Of a stretch of DNA of 49,722 nt, positions 27,569 through 36,108 are shown piece after piece. The position numbers and the translations under genes were made by a program. Below the pieces are notes generated by a model. The model was given only the letters and a program-made list of their open reading frames with translations, did not search any database and had not been told where the DNA came from. Every line of letters starts with the position of its first letter. Within the stretch, counting starts at the first letter, position 1. Origin of the DNA: Planctomycetaceae bacterium (GTDB taxonomy: Bacteria > Planctomycetota > Planctomycetia > Pirellulales > Thermoguttaceae); contig JAJFUI010000030.1 in assembly GCA_021372555.1 (NCBI GenBank), forward strand, positions 1 through 49,722, written 5' to 3'.

Positions 27569-28471
27569 ATGCCTGACGACGGATACGCACTCCTCGACTT
27601 CGGCGACGGCCGCCGCCTCGAACGGTTCGGCCGATTCGTCCTTGATCGTCCCAGCCCCGCTGCCGAAACGTTCGATCGCGAGAACAAAGCCCTTTGGTCC
27701 AGCACCGATGCTCGCTTTGAAGGCCGCGACCAGGAGAAAGGCCAATGGACCCTCGCCCGCCCGCTCCCCGATCATTGGACACTCGCCGACGGTCCACTCC
27801 GCTTCGAGCTCAAGCGAACCGAATTTGGCCATGTCGGCCTCTTCCCCGAGCAATCCGAAAACTGGAAGTGGCTCCTCTCCCTTCCTTCCATCTTTAGAAA
27901 AGGGGCCGTCGGTGAGGGCGAATCGCCGGCCGACCATCGCCCAAAAGTCCTCAACCTTTTCGCCTACACTGGCGGCAGCTCGCTGGCCGCCGCCGCTGCC
28001 GGCGCGGAAGTTGTCCACGTCGACGCCGCCAAGAACATCCTCGCCTGGGCTCGCCGCAACGCCGAACTCTCCGGCTTGGCCCAAGCCCCGATCCGTTGGA
28101 TTGCGGAGGACGCCCTCAAGTTCGCCAAGCGGGAACTCCGACGCGGCAACCGCTACGATGCCGTTATCCTCGACCCGCCCAGCTATGGCCACGGCCCTCA
28201 CGGCGAGGTCTGGCGGCTCTCCAAACACCTCCCGCGCCTGCTTTCCCTCTGCGCTGAGTTGACCGCCGATCGCCTGCAGTTCATCCTGCTGACGTGCCAC
28301 ACCCCTGGCTTCGACACCGCCACCCTCCGCGACATGTTGCGCGATGCGATTGGACCCGCCGGGCAAATCTCAGCGCGGCAGCTCTCCCTTCGCTCCGTCT
28401 CCGGTCGCGAACTGCCCAGCGGCGCCGTGGCGCGATGGGAGAAACGCGACGACACGACCCAACGACCATAG
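27569..28471 (+). CDS. Class I SAM-dependent RNA methyltransferase (RlmI/RlmK-like)
   Basis: A 300-residue SAM-dependent methyltransferase related to the COG1092 23S rRNA cytosine methyltransferases. Motif I is VLNLFAYTGGSSLAAAAAGA (about residues 127-146), the acidic motif II is VVHVDAAKN, and the catalytic motif IV is YDAVILDPPSYGHGP (about 194-208). The pre-motif block GHVGLFPEQSENWKWL is conserved. Between that block and motif I there are about 20 extra residues (FRKGAVGEGESPADH) coded by a CTCTCCC-type repeat. The N-terminal PUA domain of RlmI is absent. It begins four bases after the 105-bp repeat and no Shine-Dalgarno is visible. Confidence 0.87.
   Translation: MPDDGYALLDFGDGRRLERFGRFVLDRPSPAAETFDRENKALWSSTDARFEGRDQEKGQWTLARPLPDHWTLADGPLRFELKRTEFGHVGLFPEQSENWKWLLSLPSIFRKGAVGEGESPADHRPKVLNLFAYTGGSSLAAAAAGAEVVHVDAAKNILAWARRNAELSGLAQAPIRWIAEDALKFAKRELRRGNRYDAVILDPPSYGHGPHGEVWRLSKHLPRLLSLCAELTADRLQFILLTCHTPGFDTATLRDMLRDAIGPAGQISARQLSLRSVSGRELPSGAVARWEKRDDTTQRP
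27873..27936. repeat. CTCTCCC...GGTGAGGGCG-like tract inside a methyltransferase gene
   Basis: CTCCTCTCCCTTCC... followed by AAAAGGGGCCGTCGGTGAGGGCG resembles the intergenic element at 36548-36582 (CCCTCTCCCTTTGGGAGAGGG, then GGGGTGAGGGCG). It is in frame and adds about 20 residues. Confidence 0.45.
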
Positions 28472-28511
28472 CTCCCGGAAAACAACGCCCGGACTCGTGC
28501 GATTCAACACC

Positions 28512-29318
28512 ATGCCCATCATCACTAGTTTCCAAAACCCCCACGTCAAGAACGCTGTCCGACTTCGCGACGGCCGCCAACGCGAGAAGCAGGGCCGCAT
28601 CCTTATCGATGGCTCTCGCGAAATCTCTCGCGCTATCGCCGCCGGCGTGAGACTGGTCGAAGCCTTCGTCTGTGAGCCGCTCTGTCGAAGCGAGCAGTCC
28701 CGGCGTCTGCTGTCCTCGCTGCCCGAAACCACCGCCGAGCTGCTCGAGGTCACTGAACCCGTCTTCGAGAAACTAGCGTTTGGCCAGCGAACCGAAGGCG
28801 TCCTTGCCGTCGCCGAAACCCCTCGCCCCACGCTCGAATCCCTCGCCCCCAAGCTAACGGGCAAGTCTCCGCTCATTGCCGTCCTCGAAGCCGTCGAAAA
28901 GCCCGGCAACCTCGGCGCCGTCCTCCGCACCGCCGACGCCGCCGGCCTCTCGGCCGTCATCCTGGCCGACCTCCGCACCGATCTCTACAATCCGAACGCC
29001 ATCCGCGCGAGCCTTGGCACAATCTTCACGGTCCCGGTGTGCGAGGCCACAAGCAGCGACGTGCTCGACTGGCTCCGCGAGCACAACTTTTCCATTGCTG
29101 CCGCCCGCGTCGATGGCGCGGTCCCCTACACTTCGGTCGATTACCGCCACCCCACCGCCATCGTTCTCGGCAGCGAGGCCACCGGGCTCTCTTCCATCTG
29201 GACCGGTCCCAGTATCACCGCCGTTCGCCTCCCGATGCTCGGCATCGCCGACAGCCTCAACGTCTCCGTAACCGGCGCCGTCCTCTTCTACGAAGCCCTC
29301 CGCCAGCGCACTGCATAG
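28512..29318 (+). CDS. TrmH/SpoU family RNA methyltransferase
   Basis: A 268-residue SPOUT-class 2'-O-methyltransferase. An N-terminal substrate-binding domain (about residues 1-105, VRLRDGRQREKQGRILIDGS) precedes the knotted SPOUT domain. Its three motifs are present: AVEKPGNLGAVLRTADAAGL (motif 1, with the catalytic Arg), IVLGSEATGLS (motif 2) and LPMLGIADSLNVSVTGAVLF (motif 3). It modifies tRNA or 23S rRNA ribose; the target base cannot be told. The start at 28512 begins at MPIITSFQNPHVKNA, the typical N-terminus. It is 40 bases after the other methyltransferase, so the two probably form an operon. Confidence 0.92.
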   Translation: MPIITSFQNPHVKNAVRLRDGRQREKQGRILIDGSREISRAIAAGVRLVEAFVCEPLCRSEQSRRLLSSLPETTAELLEVTEPVFEKLAFGQRTEGVLAVAETPRPTLESLAPKLTGKSPLIAVLEAVEKPGNLGAVLRTADAAGLSAVILADLRTDLYNPNAIRASLGTIFTVPVCEATSSDVLDWLREHNFSIAAARVDGAVPYTSVDYRHPTAIVLGSEATGLSSIWTGPSITAVRLPMLGIADSLNVSVTGAVLFYEALRQRTA

Positions 29319-29367
29319 CCTCAAATCACGGAAGTCGTCCCGCCCTTTTTGTGCCTCTCGGCGTCCT

Positions 29368-30651
29368 TCACGCCGGTGGTGTTAGTCGCTCCTTCCAAGC
29401 CCAAAGCCCCAACGCCGGCTTGCTGACATAGTACACCCGCTCACCATCGCCCAGCACGTTCCACCCGTCCCGAAGCGCCCGCGGATCGTAGCGACGCATC
29501 ATGGCCTTCAGATCGCCGTACTGGTAGCCCACCGACTCCACCTCCTCACGGCTGAGCTTCCCCGGGCAGTACGTCACCGTAAAACGTCCCTCCGGCGAGC
29601 CGTGGATCAGATGAGCGGCTGCCGAAAGATTCTTGCGAAGATCTTCCTCCTGCGCCACCAGCCGCATGACCTCCGGCGACCTCCGGTATCCATATTTCCG
29701 AATCAGTCGGTCAATTTCCCGATCCTCGCCAAACGTCCCAACGCCCGGTGCAAGCACTACCAACTCCCCGCCATCCGCCATCGCCATCCGCGTCCGGTAA
29801 ATCGCCTTATTGCCCAGCCAAGTGCTTTGGAACTCCTCTGGGTCGAGATATGCGACTACCTTCGTCAGCGGCTCATCAACCGCCGTGAAGTTGACCTCCA
29901 CCGAAAGTGCCGCCGCCCGCTGGAAGCACTCCACATCGTCGCCGATGAACAGCCCTCGCACCGCCAGGGTCCCGTCCGCCCGTGCCCCGACCACCGTCAG
30001 CACGAAAACCACCGGCAGTCGTCCCCACAGCCGCTCCTGCGCGTAGTTGAAAATCCGCCGCAACGGCGTATCCGCCCGCCCCATCATCCGCTCCATTCCG
30101 TACGCCGCGCCGATGAAGTGGCTCTCGTTGATCCCGTCCTGACCGCCCGCGCCCACCATCAGATTCTTGTTGTAGCCGGCCATGCCGACCACTTCATGCG
30201 GCACGACCTGCCCAATGGAAAGCACCAGATCGTGCCCCCCTTCCCACACCAGCCGGCTCATTTGCACGGGCCACGCCTTCCGCCAAATCCCCTCGGTCGC
30301 CTCGGCCACGAACTCGACCGGCACCTCGCCGATCGTCGCCACCCCGTGCCGCCAATCATGCACCCGAAACAGCCGCTTCGGTACGGCCGGAAACATCCGC
30401 TCCAGTTGCTCCGCCGACATCGGCACGTGCGTCCCCAATGTCGGCATGATGTCCGTCAGTCGCTCGCCGAAGTAGTCGTAGGCGATGCAGGTCAGCGGTC
30501 CTGCCATGCTGTTCGCCCGCGTCAAATCCGGCGGCAGCGCCAGCACCCGCTGCCGCGGCCCCAACTTGTTAAGCGACTCAACCATCGCCCCACGAAGGTC
30601 CTCGGAACTCAAATCCGTCGTCGGCGAGCCTTCAGCGTAATACAGCGTCAT
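29368..30651 (-). CDS. LarA-like (DUF2088) protein
   Basis: A 427-residue relative of the nickel-pincer lactate racemase LarA. Residues matching the LarA cofactor site are seen: H75 in TLGTHVPMS, H152 and K162 in VVPHEVVGMAGYNKNLMVG, and H178 in GINESHFIG. K162 corresponds to the lysine that holds the pyridinium pincer nucleotide. It may racemise or epimerise a 2-hydroxy acid. LarB, LarC and LarE, needed to make the cofactor, are not in the window. It is divergent from hydE with a 200-base shared upstream region. The substrate is unknown, and non-lactate racemases are common in the family. Confidence 0.82.
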   Translation of the reverse strand: MTLYYAEGSPTTDLSSEDLRGAMVESLNKLGPRQRVLALPPDLTRANSMAGPLTCIAYDYFGERLTDIMPTLGTHVPMSAEQLERMFPAVPKRLFRVHDWRHGVATIGEVPVEFVAEATEGIWRKAWPVQMSRLVWEGGHDLVLSIGQVVPHEVVGMAGYNKNLMVGAGGQDGINESHFIGAAYGMERMMGRADTPLRRIFNYAQERLWGRLPVVFVLTVVGARADGTLAVRGLFIGDDVECFQRAAALSVEVNFTAVDEPLTKVVAYLDPEEFQSTWLGNKAIYRTRMAMADGGELVVLAPGVGTFGEDREIDRLIRKYGYRRSPEVMRLVAQEEDLRKNLSAAAHLIHGSPEGRFTVTYCPGKLSREEVESVGYQYGDLKAMMRRYDPRALRDGWNVLGDGERVYYVSKPALGLWAWKERLTPPA

Positions 30652-30828
30652 TCTGCGATCCGTGTGTAAACAACGACTCTACCCAACCTACCGCGCCCCA
30701 TCGCCAGCCGCCACCCGCTGCTTCCGTAGTCCCCTTTTTAGGCGGCGTCCGTCTTGCTGGAAAATCGCCTAAACCGTTGGCCTCCCGTTTAGCTTCCCGA
30801 TCCACTCCCCCCCTCGCTGAGGTCGGGG

Positions 30829-30834
30829 TATAAT
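30829..30834 (+). promoter_or_regulatory. Possible -10 element of the hyd operon
   Basis: A perfect TATAAT lies 17 bases upstream of the hydE ATG. It would give a leader of about ten bases or a nearly leaderless transcript, and no Shine-Dalgarno is seen before hydE. No convincing -35 hexamer is present at the expected distance, so this is tentative. Confidence 0.35.
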
Positions 30835-30851
30835 GAAACTGATCGCTCCCA

Positions 30852-31937
30852 ATGCAACACCAAGAAATCATCGACTGGCTCCGCGAATCCGCGCCTATCC
30901 GCCTCGACGACCTCTGGCGTCTGGCCGACCAGACCCGTCAACAATACGTCGGCGGCGAGGTCCACCTCCGTGGCCTCATCGAGCTTTCCAACTACTGTGT
31001 TCGCCTCTGCGGCTATTGCGGCCTCCGCGCCGGCAACGCCGCGCTCCGTCGTTACCGCATGACCGACGAGGAGGTCATGGCCAGCGTCCGCAGCGCAGTG
31101 GGCTATGGTTATGGGACGGTCGTGCTCCAGTCCGGCGAAGACCCACAACTCACCGGCCCGCGAATTTCCGATCTCGTCCGCCGCATCAAGCGTGAAACCC
31201 CCTTGGCGGTAACCCTAAGTCTTGGCGAACGAACCTACGAGGAACTGGCATCCTGGCGTGAAGCGGGCGCCGATCGCTACCTCCTTCGCTTCGAGACCTC
31301 CAACCGCCGCCTCTACGACCAAATCCACCCGCCGCGCCCCGCCTCGGGATCCAACGCCGAACGCTCCCGCTTCGCGATCCTCGAAGAGCTTCGTCGCCTC
31401 GGCTACGAAGTCGGCAGCGGCGTCATGATCGGCATCCCGGGTCAGACCTACGACGACCTGGCCAACGACATCGAGTTGTTCGCCCGCCTCGACCTCGACA
31501 TGATCGGCGTCGGTCCCTACTTGCGTCACCCCGACACCCCTTTGGCCGACCGCAACGCGTGGTGTGACGCCCCCGGTGGCCAGCAAGTGCCGGCCGACGA
31601 GACGACGACGTACAAAGTTATCGCCCTGGCCCGGCTCGTCTGCCCCCGCGCCAACATCCCGGCCACTACGGCCCTGGCGACGCTCAACCGCGCCGCCGGC
31701 CGCGAGCTGGGCCTCGAACGCGGCGCAAACGTCGTGATGCCCAACCTCACGCCCCAGAAATACCGCGCCCTTTACGAGATCTATCCCGACAAGGCCTGCA
31801 TCGCCGAAACCGGTGAGGCCTGCCATCACTGCCTCACCGGCCGCATCCGATCCCTCGGCCGCCAAATTGCCCGTGGCCGCGGCGATTCCCCAAATCACAA
31901 AGCCCGTTCAACACCCGACAACACGTCGGTTCAATAG
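30852..31937 (+). CDS. hydE: [FeFe]-hydrogenase maturase HydE
   Basis: Radical SAM enzyme needed to build the [FeFe]-hydrogenase H-cluster; it processes the HydG Fe(CO)2(CN)-cysteine product. At 361 residues it has the radical SAM cluster motif C49-x3-C53-x2-C56 (CVRLCGYC), preceded by LRGLIELSNY. The auxiliary cluster motif C-x7-C-x2-C is also complete near the C-terminus (CIAETGEACHHC), matching Thermotoga HydE. Other blocks are LQSGEDPQLT, LRFETSNRRLYD and MIGIPGQTYDDLA. It is the first gene of hydE-hydG-aspA-hydF-PII, all on the plus strand. The C-terminal tail after HHCLTGRI is longer than usual and polar. Confidence 0.95.
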   Translation: MQHQEIIDWLRESAPIRLDDLWRLADQTRQQYVGGEVHLRGLIELSNYCVRLCGYCGLRAGNAALRRYRMTDEEVMASVRSAVGYGYGTVVLQSGEDPQLTGPRISDLVRRIKRETPLAVTLSLGERTYEELASWREAGADRYLLRFETSNRRLYDQIHPPRPASGSNAERSRFAILEELRRLGYEVGSGVMIGIPGQTYDDLANDIELFARLDLDMIGVGPYLRHPDTPLADRNAWCDAPGGQQVPADETTTYKVIALARLVCPRANIPATTALATLNRAAGRELGLERGANVVMPNLTPQKYRALYEIYPDKACIAETGEACHHCLTGRIRSLGRQIARGRGDSPNHKARSTPDNTSVQ

Positions 31938-31979
31938 CCTCGCGGCCGACGCATGCCGGCCACACGTGGGAGTACCTCG

Positions 31980-33404
31980 ATGTCGTTCGCAATTGACAGC
32001 GCAAAACTTAGCCGCAGCGGCGTTGACTTCATCGACGAGGACCGTTTGCATACCCTCATCCGCCGTCACGCAGACGCGGCGGAAGTCCGCGAAATCATCG
32101 CCAAGAGCATGTGCAAGGAGCCGCTCTCCGTCGAGGAAACGGCCACGCTCCTCGCGGCCGACGATCCCGCCCTCGTCGAAGAGATCTTCGCCGCCGCTCG
32201 CCAGTTGAAACGCGACGTCTACGGCAATCGCATCGTCATTTTCGCCCCGCTCTACGTCGGCAACGATTGCACCAACGACTGCGCTTATTGCGCTTTCCGC
32301 CGCTCGAACCGCGAGGCCGTCCGCCGTACGCTCGATGAGAACGAGTTGCGTCAGCAAGTGCTCGCCCTCGAACAGCGTGGCCACAAGCGGCTCATCCTCG
32401 TCTTTGGCGAGCACCCGCGCTACAGCCCGCAATACATGGCCGAGTGCGTCCGCCAGGTCTACGCTACCAAGGCTGACCATGGCGAGATCCGCCGCGTCAA
32501 TCTCAACGCCGCCCCGCTCGACCACGAAGGCTACGCCACCGTCAAGGCAGCCGGCATCGGCACCTACCAAATCTTCCAAGAAACCTATCACCACGAAACC
32601 TACGCCCGCTTGCATCCCGCCAGCACGCGCAAGGGCAACTATCTCTGGCGTCTCGACGGCGTCGCCCGCGCCATGGAGGCCAAATGCGACGACGTCGGCA
32701 TCGGCGCCCTCTTCGGCCTTTACGACTGGCGCTTCGAGCTCCTGGCCCTGGTCACCCACGCTCTGCACCTGCAGAAGCATTACAACGTCGGCCCGCACAC
32801 CATCAGCTTCCCCCGCATCCGACCGGCCCAGGGCGTCCACCTCGATGAAAAGTACCTGGTCGCCGACCCTGAGTTCAAACGCCTCGTGGCCACCCTCCGC
32901 CTGGCTGTTCCGTACACCGGCCTGATCCTGACCGCGCGCGAACCTCCGGCCGTACGCCGCGAAATCCTGGCCTTGGGCGTCTCCCAGATCGACGCCGGCA
33001 GCCGCATTGAACTGGGCGGGTACACCGAGGCCGGCGACAGCCAGAGCATGGAACGCGAACAGTTCGAGCTCGGCGACATCCGCACCCTCGACCAGGTGAC
33101 CCGCGAGCTATTGGTCGATGGCTATATCCCCAGCTTCTGCACTGCCTGCTACCGCCTTGGCCGCACCGGTGAGCAGTTCATGGAATACGCCATTCCCGGC
33201 TTCATCCAAAACCTCTGCACGCCCAACGCCCTGAGTACGCTCATGGAGTACCTCATCGACTACGCGTCCCCCGAGACCCGTAAAATCGGTGAGGCAGTTA
33301 TTCGTTGCGAAGTCGAGAAGCTGCCCGATGGCGAGCGGAAACGCCAACTCCTCGACCGCCTACACCGCATCGCCCAGAGCGACGAGCGCGATTTGTACTT
33401 CTAA
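31980..33404 (+). CDS. hydG: [FeFe]-hydrogenase maturase HydG
   Basis: Radical SAM tyrosine lyase that makes the CO and CN ligands of the H-cluster. The protein has 474 residues from the ATG at 31980, which has GGGAG eight bases upstream; an in-frame ATG at 31953 is less likely. The radical SAM motif is C97-x3-C101-x2-C104 (CTNDCAYC). The HydG-specific C-terminal motif C387-x2-C390-x22-C413 that binds the second [4Fe-4S] cluster with the dangler iron is intact. This separates it from ThiH. Other blocks are LVFGEHPRYSP, TYHHETYARLHP and GIGALFGLYDWRFE. It follows hydE after 42 bases. Confidence 0.97.
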   Translation: MSFAIDSAKLSRSGVDFIDEDRLHTLIRRHADAAEVREIIAKSMCKEPLSVEETATLLAADDPALVEEIFAAARQLKRDVYGNRIVIFAPLYVGNDCTNDCAYCAFRRSNREAVRRTLDENELRQQVLALEQRGHKRLILVFGEHPRYSPQYMAECVRQVYATKADHGEIRRVNLNAAPLDHEGYATVKAAGIGTYQIFQETYHHETYARLHPASTRKGNYLWRLDGVARAMEAKCDDVGIGALFGLYDWRFELLALVTHALHLQKHYNVGPHTISFPRIRPAQGVHLDEKYLVADPEFKRLVATLRLAVPYTGLILTAREPPAVRREILALGVSQIDAGSRIELGGYTEAGDSQSMEREQFELGDIRTLDQVTRELLVDGYIPSFCTACYRLGRTGEQFMEYAIPGFIQNLCTPNALSTLMEYLIDYASPETRKIGEAVIRCEVEKLPDGERKRQLLDRLHRIAQSDERDLYF

Positions 33405-33476
33405 ACGGACGCGGCCAAGGTCGCGAACCAGGCGCCTCCTTATCGACGGCTCGCTTTGCGACCGGTCGCTACCAAA

Positions 33477-34862
33477 ATGAACCACCGCCCCGAAACCGAC
33501 CTCCTCGGTCCCCGCGACGTGCCGGCTGACGCCCTGTGGGGAATCCACACGCTCCGGGCGGTCGAGAACTTCCCCCTGGCGCGCCGGCCCGTGCATCCCC
33601 GACTAGTCCACGCCTACGGCGCTGTCAAACTTGCCGCCGCACGCGTGAATCACGAACTCGGCCATTGGGACGATGCCAAGGCTGCCGCCATCGAAACCGC
33701 TTGCCAGGAAATGATCGCTGGTGCGCTCGACCAGCACATCGTCGTTGACGCCCTGCAGGGCGGCGCTGGCACGTCGACCAACATGAACGTCAACGAGGTC
33801 CTCGCCAATCGGGCACTGCAACTCCTCGGCCGACCGTTGGGCGACTATCACGCCGTCAGCCCCCACGACGACCTGAACCTCCACCAATCCACCAACGACA
33901 CCTACCCCACCGCCCTCCGCATCGCCGCCATCGTCGCCCTTCACGACCTCGAACCGAAGCTAATTGCCCTGCAGGAGGCCTTTCAGGCGAAAGAGAAGCA
34001 ACTGGCCAACGTCGTCAAAATCGGCCGGACCGAACTCCAGGACGCTGTCCTCGTCACCCTCGGCCGCGAGATGGCCGCGTACGCCGAAGCCCTCGCCCGC
34101 GACCGCTGGCGCATCTACAAGTGCGAGGAACGACTCCGCGTCGTCAACCTCGGCGGCACCGCCATCGGCACCGGCCTCGGCGCGCCCCGCCAATACATCT
34201 TCCGCGCCGTCGAACACCTCCGCCAAATCACCGGTCTCGGACTCGCCCGCGCCGAAAACCTCGTCGAGGCCACCCAAAACGCCGACGCACTGGTCGAGGT
34301 GAGCGGCATGCTCCGCACCCTCGCCACCTCCCTGCTCAAAATCGCCAACGACCTCCGGCTTCTCTCTTCCGGCCCGCGCGCTGGCCTCGGCGAGATTCGC
34401 CTGCCGCCGCTTCAAGCCGGCTCCTCGATCATGCCTGGCAAGGTCAACCCCGTCATCCCGGAGGCCGTCGCCCAAGCGGCCATCGCCGTGCAGGGCCACG
34501 ACCTAACCATCGCCCAAGCCGTCGCCGCCGGCAACCTCGAACTGAGTCAGTTCCTCCCCCTCGTGGCCGACAGCCTTCTCACCTCCATCGACCTGCTGAC
34601 CAACGCCTGCGACATCTTCGCCCGCCTTTGCGTCGCGGGGATCGAAGCCGACGCCGACCGCTGCCGCCGCAATGTCCACACAAGCACCGCACTGCTCACC
34701 GCGCTGGTCGAACGCATCGGCTACGATGCCGCCGAACGCCTCGCCACCGAGGCCGTTGCCGAGCAGAACATTCGCCAGCTTGCCATCGACCGCGGCCTCC
34801 TCACCGCCGCGGAATTCGACGACTTGACCTCGCCCGACCGGGTGACGAAACTGGGATCGTAG
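33477..34862 (+). CDS. aspA: Aspartate ammonia-lyase-type enzyme in the hyd operon
   Basis: Fumarase/aspartase superfamily protein of 461 residues, predicted to interconvert aspartate with fumarate and ammonia. The signature GSSIMPGKVNP (about residues 315-325) is intact. Other family blocks are LQGGAGTSTNMNVNEVLANR, HQSTNDTYPTALRIAA and VKIGRTELQDAV. The ATG at 33477 starts MNHRPETDLLGPRDVP, a normal N-terminus; the frame is open upstream only through a TTG at 33456. The gene sits between hydG and hydF, an association I recall from other [FeFe]-hydrogenase maturation loci. A link to ammonia or amine supply for the H-cluster bridge is inference. Fumarase activity is the alternative. Confidence 0.9.
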   Translation: MNHRPETDLLGPRDVPADALWGIHTLRAVENFPLARRPVHPRLVHAYGAVKLAAARVNHELGHWDDAKAAAIETACQEMIAGALDQHIVVDALQGGAGTSTNMNVNEVLANRALQLLGRPLGDYHAVSPHDDLNLHQSTNDTYPTALRIAAIVALHDLEPKLIALQEAFQAKEKQLANVVKIGRTELQDAVLVTLGREMAAYAEALARDRWRIYKCEERLRVVNLGGTAIGTGLGAPRQYIFRAVEHLRQITGLGLARAENLVEATQNADALVEVSGMLRTLATSLLKIANDLRLLSSGPRAGLGEIRLPPLQAGSSIMPGKVNPVIPEAVAQAAIAVQGHDLTIAQAVAAGNLELSQFLPLVADSLLTSIDLLTNACDIFARLCVAGIEADADRCRRNVHTSTALLTALVERIGYDAAERLATEAVAEQNIRQLAIDRGLLTAAEFDDLTSPDRVTKLGS

Positions 34863-34875
34863 ACGAGCTTTTGCC

Positions 34876-36108
34876 ATGCAGACAGCACCCAAAGGTCTCC
34901 GACTGCACATTGGCCTCTTCGGCCGCCGCAACGCCGGCAAGTCATCGCTCCTGAATGCGCTGGTCCGACAGCAGGTCTCCATCGTCTCCGAGGTGGCCGG
35001 CACCACGACCGATCCCGTCGAAAAGCCGATGGAGCTGCTTCCCCTCGGTCCGGTCCTCTTCATCGACACCGCCGGGATCGACGACACCGGCGCGCTCGGC
35101 CAGCAGCGCGTTCAAAAGACCCGGCAGGTTTTTGATCGCACCGACCTGGCCATCGTCGTCGTCGATGCCGGCCGCTGGGACGATTTCGAGGACGGCATCC
35201 TTCGCGAACTCGACCAGCGGCACATCCCCGTCATCGTGGCGTTCAACAAGTCCGATCTCGGCAAGCCGGTGCAGGCGGTCCAAGAGAAGCTGCGAGGGTC
35301 CAAAACGCCCCTCGTCGAAACGGTCGCAACCGAGCCCGGTGGCGCCGCCGATCTTCGCGAGGCGCTCATTCAATCGGCCCCCGAGGAGTTCCTTCGCGCG
35401 CCGCCCCTGGTGGCCGACCTGGTTCCGCCGGGCGAAATGGCCGTGCTGGTGGTGCCCATCGACACCGAAGCCCCCAAGGGGCGGCTCATCGTGCCCCAGG
35501 TCCAAGCGATTCGCGACCTGCTGGACGGCGACGCCTTCTGCCTGGTGGTCAAGGAGCGCGAGCTGCGCGATGCGCTCGGCCGATTGACTCGCCCGCCGGC
35601 GCTCGTGGTCACCGACTCCCAGGCGTTCCTCAAGGTTGCTGCCGACACGCCGCCCGACGTCAAGATGACCTCCTTCTCCATCCTCTTCGCTCGTCAGAAG
35701 GGAGATCTCAACCAATTCGTCGAAGGGGCCACCGCCATCGACCGCCTGCGTCCCGGCGACCGCGACCTTATCGCCGAGTCCTGCGCCCACCATCCCATTG
35801 GCGACGATATTGGCCGCGTCAAAATCCCACGCTGGCTTCGCCAGTACGTCGGCGGCGAGCTGCGGATCGACACCACCCAAGGCCACGACTTTCCCGCCGA
35901 TCTTGGCCAATACCGCCTCGTTGTCCACTGCGGCGCCTGCATGTGGAACCGCCGCGAGATGCTCACGCGATTGGCCCATTGCCGCCGCGCCGGCGTGCCA
36001 ATCTGCAACTACGGCCTGACGATCGCCTACACGCTGGGCATCTTCGAGCGGGCGCTGGCACCGTTCCCCGACGCCCTGGAAACCTATCACAGGATGAAAC
36101 GGTCGTGA
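34876..36108 (+). CDS. hydF: [FeFe]-hydrogenase maturation GTPase HydF
   Basis: Scaffold GTPase on which the 2Fe subcluster is assembled and then delivered to apo-HydA. The 410-residue protein has an N-terminal GTPase domain with GRRNAGKS (16-23), GTTTD (42-46), DTAG (64-67) and NKSD (124-127). A dimerisation domain follows, then a C-terminal FeS domain with C303-x-H305 and H351-C352-x2-C355. The spacing between the two halves is 45 residues, at the lower edge of the published CxHx46-53HCxxC pattern. It starts 13 bases after aspA, and its TGA stop overlaps the GTG start of the P-II-like gene. All metal ligands appear present. Confidence 0.95.
   Translation: MQTAPKGLRLHIGLFGRRNAGKSSLLNALVRQQVSIVSEVAGTTTDPVEKPMELLPLGPVLFIDTAGIDDTGALGQQRVQKTRQVFDRTDLAIVVVDAGRWDDFEDGILRELDQRHIPVIVAFNKSDLGKPVQAVQEKLRGSKTPLVETVATEPGGAADLREALIQSAPEEFLRAPPLVADLVPPGEMAVLVVPIDTEAPKGRLIVPQVQAIRDLLDGDAFCLVVKERELRDALGRLTRPPALVVTDSQAFLKVAADTPPDVKMTSFSILFARQKGDLNQFVEGATAIDRLRPGDRDLIAESCAHHPIGDDIGRVKIPRWLRQYVGGELRIDTTQGHDFPADLGQYRLVVHCGACMWNRREMLTRLAHCRRAGVPICNYGLTIAYTLGIFERALAPFPDALETYHRMKRS

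Noticed and set aside
34942..36090. 382-codon frame antisense to hydF
   Set aside because: hydF carries complete GTPase and FeS motifs in the opposite strand; the antisense product has no motifs.
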